Below are positions 17,758 to 25,095 of a stretch of DNA of 64,000 nt, in pieces. A program made the position numbers and the translations under genes. Source of the DNA: Halobacillus campisalis (GTDB lineage: Bacteria; Bacillota; Bacilli; Bacillales; Halobacillaceae); assembly GCF_030345335.1 (NCBI RefSeq), contig NZ_JAPVRC010000004.1, forward strand, positions 62,001-126,000, written 5' to 3'. The notes below the pieces were generated by a model that was not told the origin of the DNA, did not search any database, and worked only from the letters and a program-made list of their open reading frames with translations. Every line of letters starts with the position of its first letter. Within the stretch, counting starts at the first letter, position 1.

Positions 17758-19425
17758 TTGAAAAAGTTTATAATCATTTGTATGTTCATACTTTTCATAT
17801 CGTACGTATTTTCAGGCAATCAAGAAGTTTCAGCATCAATTGAATCGACGGATGAAAAACAGCGAGTCATCATAGGGTTTGAAGAGAAAGTGGAAGAAGA
17901 AGTGCTATCTGAAATACCTTATGACCTCCATCATACATATGATTCTTTTAATGCTGTTGCTGTATCTATACCGGTTGAATCTATAAGTAATCTGGAAAGA
18001 CAACCTGAAATAAAATGGATAGAATCAGATCAAAAAGTAAGTGCTAATGCTCAGAAAATTGATTGGGGCTACGAATCCATAAATACTAACCTCTCTTATA
18101 ATTGGGGGTTAACAGGTAAAGGAATTAATGTAGCTGTCATTGACACAGGTATAGATGAAGAGCATCCAGACTTGAATATAAAAGGAGGTAAAAATTTTAT
18201 TGATACTAGCAGCAGTTACGATGATGATAATGGTCACGGAACCCATGTGGCCGGAGTAATTGGAGCTAAAGATAATTCTATAGGAATAATTGGTGTAGCC
18301 CCTCAGGCGAATTTATATGCTCTGAAAGCATTAGACCGGGAAGGAGAAGGCTGGGAAGCTGAAATTATTGCCGGAGTTCAATGGGCTGTTGAAAATAAAA
18401 TGGATGTCATTAATTTGAGTTTAACTTCCTGTAAATCTTCTGAAGCAATGAGAAGAGTGCTGAACGAGGCGGAAAAGGATGGTATTTCAGTGGTGGCGGC
18501 TTCAGGGAATAAGCTTCTATGCAGTGGAGAATATTTAAACGATGTGATGTACCCCGCACGTTATTCAAGTGTCATTAGTGTAGGTGCTGTAGACAGAAAT
18601 AAAGAACGTGCGCTGTTTTCTTATGGCGGTGATTCATTGGATTTTGTGGCACCAGGTGAAAGTATCTATAGTACTTATACTGGAAGCCAATCAGGTGGAG
18701 GAGCTTATGAAACTTTAAACGGTACTTCTATGGCTGCTCCTTACGTGTCAGGGATCATCGCTTTACACAAACAAGCGTTTCCTAATTTAAGTTTAGGTGA
18801 TATAGAACAAATGATGATTGATCATTCAGTAGACTTAGGGGAAAGGGGAAAAGATTTCAAGTACGGCCATGGACTTATTCAATCACTAGAGAGACCATTT
18901 TTGGACGTGCCTACTAATCCGTGGTTTGAACCTTACTTAAAAAGCTTATATTCAAATAATGTAATTAAAGGTTTTACAGACGGAACTTTTAGACCAAATA
19001 CCGAGATCTCAAGGGAAGAAGCGATTACGATGGTCGGCCGGGCTCTTAAATTAGATGGAACGAAAAGACCATCCGGTTTTCCTGATGTGGAGGCTGGCTC
19101 CTATAGTTCAGGTTATATAGCTTCTGCTGAAGAAATGGGGATTATAGAAGGTCTTCCAAGCGGGGATTTTGAACCTGAAAAGTCGATAAAGAGGGCTGAT
19201 ATCGCACTTATCATTCAGAGAGCTTATCAACTTAATGGAGATACGAGTATTCACGGTTACACGGATGTTGAAGACGATTTTTATGCAAAAGATGCGATTA
19301 GTAAATTATCGAGTGGGGACATCATAACCGGCTATCCAGATGGTACATTCCGTCCGCGAAGCAATGTAACTCGTTCTGAATTCACTTCTTTGCTTGCTAA
19401 AGCAGACGAGCCATCCTTAAGGTGA
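17758..19425 (+). CDS. SLH-domain subtilisin-like serine protease
   Basis: A 555-residue secreted S8 protease. It has a signal peptide, an I9-type propeptide (about residues 35-95), then the subtilase domain with the Asp motif VAVIDTGIDEEHPDL, His motif NGHGTHVAGVIGA and Ser motif NGTSMAAPYVSGI. Unlike the other enzymes upstream, its three SLH domains are C-terminal (motifs ISREE, IKRAD, VTRSE). Anchoring on SCWP would hold the protease at the surface, where it may process other wall or S-layer-like proteins. The start is TTG 17758, with AAAGGAG eight bases upstream; an ATG at 17737 comes before that ribosome site. It has no strong terminator at once after the stop. Confidence 0.92.
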   Translation: MKKFIIICMFILFISYVFSGNQEVSASIESTDEKQRVIIGFEEKVEEEVLSEIPYDLHHTYDSFNAVAVSIPVESISNLERQPEIKWIESDQKVSANAQKIDWGYESINTNLSYNWGLTGKGINVAVIDTGIDEEHPDLNIKGGKNFIDTSSSYDDDNGHGTHVAGVIGAKDNSIGIIGVAPQANLYALKALDREGEGWEAEIIAGVQWAVENKMDVINLSLTSCKSSEAMRRVLNEAEKDGISVVAASGNKLLCSGEYLNDVMYPARYSSVISVGAVDRNKERALFSYGGDSLDFVAPGESIYSTYTGSQSGGGAYETLNGTSMAAPYVSGIIALHKQAFPNLSLGDIEQMMIDHSVDLGERGKDFKYGHGLIQSLERPFLDVPTNPWFEPYLKSLYSNNVIKGFTDGTFRPNTEISREEAITMVGRALKLDGTKRPSGFPDVEAGSYSSGYIASAEEMGIIEGLPSGDFEPEKSIKRADIALIIQRAYQLNGDTSIHGYTDVEDDFYAKDAISKLSSGDIITGYPDGTFRPRSNVTRSEFTSLLAKADEPSLR

Positions 19426-19558
19426 TGGCCCTGTTCTGATCATGATTTAACTTATTCTGCCTTGACGTTGTAGAGGATGTTTTAGACAATCGTCCAGAAG
19501 ACGTATATAACACCTTGTTACAAATTATCAGCAATTTCTAATTTATTGCTTAAAATAA

Positions 19559-19589
19559 GAAGCCGGCCATTTAGGCTGGTTTCTTTTAT
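19559..19589 (+). terminator. Rho-independent terminator
   Basis: Hairpin GAAGCCGGCC-ATTTA-GGCTGGTTTC followed by TTTT. It may end transcription of the SLH-subtilase gene, or be the terminator of the vanished gene whose tail seems to lie just upstream. Confidence 0.7.
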
Positions 19590-19622
19590 TAAAATTTTTT
19601 TCATGAGGAGGGGGTAAATAAG

Positions 19623-19673
19623 GTGAAAGATTGGACAGCAGTGGGAGGAAGTGACATTTTCAAATCATTTTAA
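19623..19673 (+). CDS. Possible 16-codon peptide or truncated gene start
   Basis: GTG start with the excellent ribosome site GAGGAGGGGG ten bases upstream, encoding MKDWTAVGGSDIFKSF and a stop. Either a leader peptide, or the 5' end of a gene that has decayed. No family recognised. Confidence 0.2.
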   Translation: MKDWTAVGGSDIFKSF

Positions 19674-19771
19674 AATTAGTGATGTCCCCTTTTGATGTGT
19701 TCAATTATCAGTGGAGATGAGCAATAGAATGACCACGTATATGAAAAGCGGTTTCTCGACAGAAGATATAA

Positions 19772-20044
19772 GTGATTATAGAGAGAAGCCAAATATATCT
19801 CTTCGGAATGAAAAATGTATCTGATCAGGTTATCCATATAATGAAGAAACTCGGTATTAATTTACCTGATGGTGTAATTAGAAGAGAGTTCTTATCTTTA
19901 TGGATGGAACTTGATAAAAGTTCACAAATTACAGTAATCACACAAGTGGGGACTGAAATACAGAGCCTTATTGATCAGGTGGAAAAATCCGTCACCGCCT
20001 TCTCATTAATAGATGAAACAGAAATCAACGATAGAAATTCTTAA
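19772..20044 (+). CDS. Hypothetical small protein, possibly a fragment
   Basis: A 90-residue reading frame starting at GTG 19772 (ATG 19808 is an alternative). The protein looks helical and soluble, with no signal peptide or membrane segment, and includes KNVSDQVIHIMKKLGINLP. The ribosome site is weak. A different frame just upstream (from about 19719, beginning MSNRMTTYMKSGFSTEDIS) has better codon sense and a GGAG site, and runs into this region before stopping. A frameshifted gene is therefore possible. It is not recognised; its place among SLH genes gives no clear function. Confidence 0.35.
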   Translation: MIIERSQIYLFGMKNVSDQVIHIMKKLGINLPDGVIRREFLSLWMELDKSSQITVITQVGTEIQSLIDQVEKSVTAFSLIDETEINDRNS

Positions 20045-20255
20045 GGAACTTGAAAATAATCGCAGTAAGTTGTAATGGGTTTGTAATAATAAAATCAGTA
20101 ATTCTAGATTAATAGTAGGGAGACTGTAAAAAAATTGTCGAATTCTTAAAATTAGATTACATCTTTCTGTCGACTGTTATCGAACTGTAAAATAAAATTC
20201 CAACAATATATGATACCCTGATTCTAGAGAAATTAAACGTGGGGGTATACATAAA

Positions 20256-21260
20256 ATGTTGAGGAAGTCGTTTGTTTTGTTTTTATCAAGTTTAATGCTT
20301 TTGTCGATCTTTGCACCTTCGGCAATGGGGGCATCAGTTTCAGGGAGTAAAATTGTCGATATTGCGAATAAGTACTCGGGCGCGCCATATGATTACGGAG
20401 GAACTACTACGTCAGGGTTTGATTGCTCTGGTTTCACACAATATGTATTCGAAGAAGCAGGAATTGAACTGCCAAGAAATTCGAGACAGCAAAACGGTGT
20501 TGGAGAATATGTTTCTAAGTCAGATTTACAGGCTGGAGATTTAGTGTTTTTCAGCAGTACACCAGGCTCAGACCGTATTTCACATGTAGGGATTTATACA
20601 AGCAACGATAATTACATATCTGCTACTGTAAGTAAGGGAGTAAATGAAGTTTCAATCAATGATCCATATTACTGGGGACCTCGTTATGTAGGGGCTAAGA
20701 GAGTACTTGATGATAAGTCTCAAGCTTCCAGTAATAATACCTCGGTAGGTGAGTATCATGATGTTACAAGTCATCACTGGGCTTCTGATCATATTGAAAA
20801 CTTAAGTCAAACAGGAATTATCAATGGCGATGAAAATCAGAATTTTAATCCGGAAGATGATGTTACTAGAGCAGAGGCTGCTAAAATGGTCAGTGAAGCT
20901 CTAGGGTTAAAAACTTCTGCTACTAATGCTTTCCATGATTCTTCTTCTCACTGGGCAAAAGGTTATATTAATGCAGCAGCAGAAGAAGGGATTATTGAAG
21001 GGGATGGAAAAGGTGAATTCCGACCTAATGATAGTATAGAAAGGGAAGAAATCGCTGCTATCCTAACACGTGCATTCAATTTATCAGGAGGCGGAAGCCA
21101 AGCTACATTTAATGATGTCAGCAAAAACCACTGGGCATTTTCAGAAATTGAAGCTCTTGCAGCTAATTCCATAGCTTCAGGAACAGGCAATAATAATTTC
21201 CAGCCTAGCGAGAATGCTACTCGCGCTGAATTTACAGCCTTCCTTGATAGAGCATTATAA
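20256..21260 (+). CDS. SLH-domain NlpC/P60 endopeptidase
   Basis: A 334-residue exported wall peptidase. The signal peptide (about 1-26, ending MGA) leads into an NlpC/P60 domain. It has the catalytic Cys in GFDCSGFTQYVF and His in ISHVGIY. Three C-terminal SLH domains follow in about residues 165-334 (motifs VTRAE, IEREE, ATRAE). These enzymes cut D-glutamyl-meso-DAP type bonds in stem peptides. Together with the SLH amidase and glucosaminidase, it gives the locus three different peptidoglycan cleavage activities. Ribosome site GTGGGGG lies before ATG. A strong terminator follows directly. Confidence 0.92.
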   Translation: MLRKSFVLFLSSLMLLSIFAPSAMGASVSGSKIVDIANKYSGAPYDYGGTTTSGFDCSGFTQYVFEEAGIELPRNSRQQNGVGEYVSKSDLQAGDLVFFSSTPGSDRISHVGIYTSNDNYISATVSKGVNEVSINDPYYWGPRYVGAKRVLDDKSQASSNNTSVGEYHDVTSHHWASDHIENLSQTGIINGDENQNFNPEDDVTRAEAAKMVSEALGLKTSATNAFHDSSSHWAKGYINAAAEEGIIEGDGKGEFRPNDSIEREEIAAILTRAFNLSGGGSQATFNDVSKNHWAFSEIEALAANSIASGTGNNNFQPSENATRAEFTAFLDRAL

Positions 21261-21262
21261 TA

Positions 21263-21300
21263 AAAAGGTCAAACAGAGTAACTTCTGTTTGACCTTTTTT
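21263..21300 (+). terminator. Terminator after the SLH-NlpC/P60 gene
   Basis: Hairpin AAGGTCAAACAGA-GTAACT-TCTGTTTGACCTT followed by TTTT. The A run before it may let it work on the other strand. Confidence 0.92.
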
Positions 21301-21919
21301 GTTCTGTTAGGTCTTAGCAGATTTTTTCATATAACCTTACTATTCTTGAAGGCTTAGTTTCGAGACTTTTGTATGATGAAATGGGGGCTTTAGAATACGG
21401 ATCGCTTTCCGTTGGCATGTGGTGAGCTTCCTCAGGCTTCGTCTTCCGGGATCTCACCTACCATGTGCATCCCACCTCTTATACCATAATAGTTATTAAT
21501 ATAAACAATTACATAAGTAATTGCATAAACCATATTGGGCTATATACAGCCCCAGTGCTTCCGCTCTCAAAGGTAGGAGTCTCACCTTTTTCTAAATCCA
21601 CCATACGATTTGAAGATTCTTGAAACTACCTTCAAGTGTAGGAAGTTTTTAAAACTTAAATAATATAATCACGACACTGGAATCTGCAATGAATCTCATA
21701 AATTATTAATTATATGTGCAATTATTGTAATCTCTGTTTAAATATTGAATGTTTATTCATAAATTCTATTTTAAATTCCTGCAAATTAATGTAATATCAA
21801 AACTATAGGTATTTTATCTTAATAGGGCGAATTTTGGAAAGATTCTTTACATAACACCAAAAATATCCTATTAACCTATGAAAAAGGTTATTACAATTTG
21901 TGAGGGAGGAATTTTATTA
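21301..21919. other. Long intergenic region before the SLH-nucleotidase
   Basis: About 620 bp without a gene. The first half holds a degenerate palindromic repeat (see the repeat at 21391-21592). The second half is AT-rich and contains the promoter and leader of the SLH-nucleotidase gene, with its GGGAGG ribosome site at the end. Confidence 0.5.
21391..21592. repeat. Degenerate copy of a Bacillaceae-type palindromic intergenic repeat
   Basis: The stretch has the features of a palindromic element I know from many Bacillaceae genomes: CGCTTTCCG, GAGCTTCCTC, CTTCCGGGATCTCACC, and then CTTCCGCTCTC and GGAGTCTCACC. GGCATGTGGTGAG at 21413-21425 pairs imperfectly with CTCACCTACCATGTGC at 21453-21468. 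An AT-rich segment of about 70 bp (21481-21550) separates the two parts. The family assignment is from memory and this copy is diverged. Confidence 0.45.
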
Positions 21920-24139
21920 ATGAGCAACAAAAAAGAGACGAGAAATAAGGTGCTAGTATCTTCATTAGGTGCGGCCCTTGCCGCTTCTGCTTTGGTTCCG
22001 ACAGCTGTAGCCGCAGATTCCAGTTTTCCTGATGTGTCAGAAGGACATCAATATTATGAGGTGATTCATCAGCTGAAAGACGCTGGCGTAGTCAACGGAT
22101 ATGAAGATGGAGAATTCAAGATGTTCACTTCTATGACGAGAGCTGAAGCATCCAAGATGATAGTCAAAATTCTTGACCTTGATACTGATGACTCTACTGG
22201 AGGCCAATTTTCTGACGTTCCTGATAGTGCATGGTATGCCAAATACGTAAATACTCTTTATGATGAAGGTTACATATCTGGAATGGGAGATGGAACTTTT
22301 GATCCTAATAAGCAGATGACACGCGCAGAGTTTGCTCAGCTCATTGTCAATTCGTATGAAATTGAAAACGAAGAGGCAGACCTTCCTTTTGGTGACCTCA
22401 GGGATGGAGCCTGGTATGAACCCGCTATAGAAACGTTGTACGCAAATGGATTAATTAATGGTTTGACTCCTATCACTTTTGGTCCTGAACAGGATGTAAA
22501 GCGTGGTGATTTTGCCTGGCTGTTAGCTAATACTGATTATAAATTCGGGGATAAACTGCCGAAACCAGACGGTGGAGAAAGCGAAAGCTATGAATTGTCT
22601 TTGATGCATACGAATGATACACATGCCAATTTAGATGATGTTGCAAGAAGGGTTACGGCTGTTGAAAACGTCAGAGCTGAGAAACCAAATGCTCTTTTAT
22701 TGGATGCCGGGGATGTTTTTTCAGGAACTTTATACTTTAACGAATTTCTTGGTCAAGCGGATTTGGAATTCATGAATTTGATGGAATACGATTTGATGAC
22801 TTTCGGAAATCATGAATTCGATCTAGGTTCCAGCCCGGATGGACATAAGGCTCTTGCGGATTTTGTAACAGCATCGAAGTTTCCTTACGTCAGTTCCAAT
22901 GTAGACTTCTCACAAGATAGCAACATGAAAGACCTATTTAATGATGAAATGACAGACTCTCCTGAAGACGGACAAATTTATAACAGTGTCATCGAGGAAA
23001 TTGATGGGGAGAAGGTAGGAGTGTTTGGTTTGACGACGGCAGAGACAGCTGACATTTCCAGCCCGGAGGACATAACCTTTGAGGATTATATCGAAGCGGC
23101 AGAAGAACAGGTGGCCTCTTTCGAGAAAGAAGGAATCGATAAAATTGTCGGTCTCACCCACATTGGATATGATGACAATCCAAACTATGATAACGATTTA
23201 CTTTTAGCTGAACATGTAGAAGGTATTGACGTCATCGTTGGCGGTCATAGTCACACATCTTTAGATGAGCCGACAGAAGTATCGGAAAACAAAGATGGTG
23301 AAGAAAAAGATCCAACAGTCATCGTTCAAGCTTCCCAGTATGGGAGTGATTTAGGGACGTTAGACGTTGAATTTGATGAAAATGGTGTTGTAACAGGATT
23401 TAGCGGTGAATTGCTGGAAGTATCCGAGTTTGAAGAGAACCCAGAGGCTGCTGAGATGCTTGAGGAGTATTCATCCCAGATTGAAAAAGTTGAAAATGAA
23501 GAGAGTGGAGGAGTAGCTGTTACTGAGCTTCCGAATCCTCGTACGGGTGAAGGCAGTGATGTAAGTGTGAGAAACAGTGAAACAAAACTAGGAAATTTGA
23601 TTACAGATGGAATGCTTGATAAGGCGAAAGAGTATGATGAGAATGTAATTGCTGCATTTCAAAATGGTGGAGGAATCCGTACTTCCATTGATCAAGGCCC
23701 AATCACTATTGGAGAAATCTTAGAAGTGATGCCTTTCGGAAATACTTTAGCCACTATGGAGTTGACAGGTGCTGAAATCAAGCAAGCCTTAGAACATAGT
23801 GTTAGTGAAGCCCCGTCTGAAAATGGCGGTTTCCTGCATGTTTCTGGTATGGAATTTACGTATTCCAGCTCAGAGGAATCTGGGAATCGTGTTCAATCAG
23901 TAGAGTTTAAGAAAGGTGAGGATATGGTAGCCCTTGAAGACGAAGAAGAGTATCTCATCGCTACCAATGCATTTACAGCAAAAGGTGGAGACGGATTTGA
24001 CGTCTTTGCGGCGGCTTACGATGAGGGACGCGTAACAGACCTTGGTTCATCTGACTGGGAGAATTTCCGTGATTACGTAGCTGAACTTGGAGAAGTAGAT
24101 CCTGAGATTGAAGGAAGAATTGTAGACGAAGCTAAGTAA
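21920..24139 (+). CDS. SLH-domain 5'-nucleotidase / UshA-like metallophosphoesterase
   Basis: A 739-residue exported enzyme. It has an S-layer-type signal peptide (ending AVAA) and three N-terminal SLH domains up to about residue 200 (motifs MTRAE, MTRAE, VKRGD). A calcineurin-like phosphoesterase domain follows with LMHTNDTHANLDD, LLDAGDVFSGT, FGNHEFDLG and VGGHSHT. The 5'-nucleotidase C-terminal domain has FQNGGGIRTSI and GGDGFDVF. It probably frees nucleosides and phosphate from extracellular nucleotides. The start is ATG 21920, behind GGGAGG; an in-frame ATG at 21878 precedes the ribosome site and would spoil the signal peptide. This is the S-layer-like protein closest to secA2-slaP and a candidate SecA2 client. 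Confidence 0.92.
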   Translation: MSNKKETRNKVLVSSLGAALAASALVPTAVAADSSFPDVSEGHQYYEVIHQLKDAGVVNGYEDGEFKMFTSMTRAEASKMIVKILDLDTDDSTGGQFSDVPDSAWYAKYVNTLYDEGYISGMGDGTFDPNKQMTRAEFAQLIVNSYEIENEEADLPFGDLRDGAWYEPAIETLYANGLINGLTPITFGPEQDVKRGDFAWLLANTDYKFGDKLPKPDGGESESYELSLMHTNDTHANLDDVARRVTAVENVRAEKPNALLLDAGDVFSGTLYFNEFLGQADLEFMNLMEYDLMTFGNHEFDLGSSPDGHKALADFVTASKFPYVSSNVDFSQDSNMKDLFNDEMTDSPEDGQIYNSVIEEIDGEKVGVFGLTTAETADISSPEDITFEDYIEAAEEQVASFEKEGIDKIVGLTHIGYDDNPNYDNDLLLAEHVEGIDVIVGGHSHTSLDEPTEVSENKDGEEKDPTVIVQASQYGSDLGTLDVEFDENGVVTGFSGELLEVSEFEENPEAAEMLEEYSSQIEKVENEESGGVAVTELPNPRTGEGSDVSVRNSETKLGNLITDGMLDKAKEYDENVIAAFQNGGGIRTSIDQGPITIGEILEVMPFGNTLATMELTGAEIKQALEHSVSEAPSENGGFLHVSGMEFTYSSSEESGNRVQSVEFKKGEDMVALEDEEEYLIATNAFTAKGGDGFDVFAAAYDEGRVTDLGSSDWENFRDYVAELGEVDPEIEGRIVDEAK

Positions 24140-24160
24140 CTATCGTTTTTATTAGAAAGT

Positions 24161-24200
24161 AAAAGGCAAGATAAAGAGAGAACTCTTTATCTTGCCTTTT
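24161..24200. terminator. Bidirectional terminator overlapping the end of slaP
   Basis: Long perfect hairpin AAAAGGCAAGATAAAGAG-AGAA-CTCTTTATCTTGCCTTTT, an 18-bp stem ending in T runs on both strands. The last codons and stop of the leftward slaP gene (stop at 24187-24189) lie inside its right arm. Confidence 0.93.
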
Positions 24201-25095
24201 CTATTGGATAGAGCTGCCATTCAGTTAAATCTGCTTCATAATCAGTGAGTGAGGGTTTAGGAAAGATGAATGTCCAGGGCTTACTTGTGTTGGTTTTCAC
24301 AACGAAATCCTGTAATGAAAACCCTCTTTCTCCGACAATTTGTTGGCTGGCATCTTCGAATCTTAAAGGAAGGTATTTTAGCCTGTAATCCTTGTCACTG
24401 CCATTTCGTATTAAAATAGTGGCATGTAACTCTCCTGTTTGAGAAAAGGTTGCATGTAAGCCATGAAATGTCAACTCGTCTTTTGTTGGTAAAGGAAGGC
24501 TGGCTACATATTTTTCTAGCTTCTCTATGTCATCGAAAGTCATTTTCTCCCTCCATATATAGTCTAAGGACAGAGAATGTTCATTTGAGGGTTTGGTGAG
24601 TTCAAATACTACTTTCCACCCATCTTCAAATGAGAGCTCATATACGTCTTTCAAAAAGTCTTTTCTTTCAAATTCAATTGTCCAGGGACGGCTGGCGTTT
24701 GAAGGTAAAGTTCCTGCATTTTTCAATTCCACTTCTTTTTGTGCGATCTTTTCATGGTCATTGTTTAATAGAAGAATCGTGGACTTTTTTAATCGTACGC
24801 TTTTAGGAAGAGAGCTTCTAATAAACACGTCTACTATTAATTTTCGGTTTATGATGCTTAAGTCATATCCGGAAATTGAAAGTTGGTTTGGTTTTAATGG
24901 CTGCATTTGTGTGTTCAAATACTTAAAAACGTATTCGTCCTCGTCTGAAACTTTCCATTCAGGATGTACAGAAAGTTTGGGATATATTTGTGTGTCTGCA
25001 GGAGTTTGCTGCACATCGGTGAAACCTTCTGAGTCTACAGCATCTTCATCAAAGCTTTGGTCATTTTTAAAACGATTTTTTAAGAAATTAATCAT
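24187..25095 (-). CDS. slaP: Accessory Sec system S-layer assembly protein
   Basis: A 302-residue cytoplasmic-looking protein of the SLAP type, encoded right after secA2 as in Bacillus anthracis. Two similar halves are visible: about residues 60-170 and 190-300, each with a W-x-I/F-x-F motif (SRPWTIEFERKDF and SKPWTFIFPKPS) and a conserved NxxLSI/LTFHGL strand. This fits the duplicated SLAP domain. The family aids SecA2-dependent export of S-layer proteins. The start is ATG 25095 with AAAGGA upstream and overlaps the end of secA2 by eight bases, so translation is coupled. An upstream reading from 25164 lies within secA2 and is rejected. Confidence 0.87.
   Translation of the reverse strand: MINFLKNRFKNDQSFDEDAVDSEGFTDVQQTPADTQIYPKLSVHPEWKVSDEDEYVFKYLNTQMQPLKPNQLSISGYDLSIINRKLIVDVFIRSSLPKSVRLKKSTILLLNNDHEKIAQKEVELKNAGTLPSNASRPWTIEFERKDFLKDVYELSFEDGWKVVFELTKPSNEHSLSLDYIWREKMTFDDIEKLEKYVASLPLPTKDELTFHGLHATFSQTGELHATILIRNGSDKDYRLKYLPLRFEDASQQIVGERGFSLQDFVVKTNTSKPWTFIFPKPSLTDYEADLTEWQLYPIEKAR

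Larger units (their letters stand above)
19426..19771. other. Region with possible gene remnants and a terminator
   Basis: In the frame ending at about 19543 there is a stop-bounded stretch of 28 codons that reads like the C-terminus of a protein (VVEDVLDNRPEDVYNTLL, then QIISNF and stop). It has no start or ribosome site and is followed by a hairpin terminator at 19559-19589, so it looks like the tail of a deleted gene. A strong GAGGAGGGGG ribosome site then precedes a 16-codon reading frame at 19623-19673. Neither piece was recognised. Confidence 0.35.
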
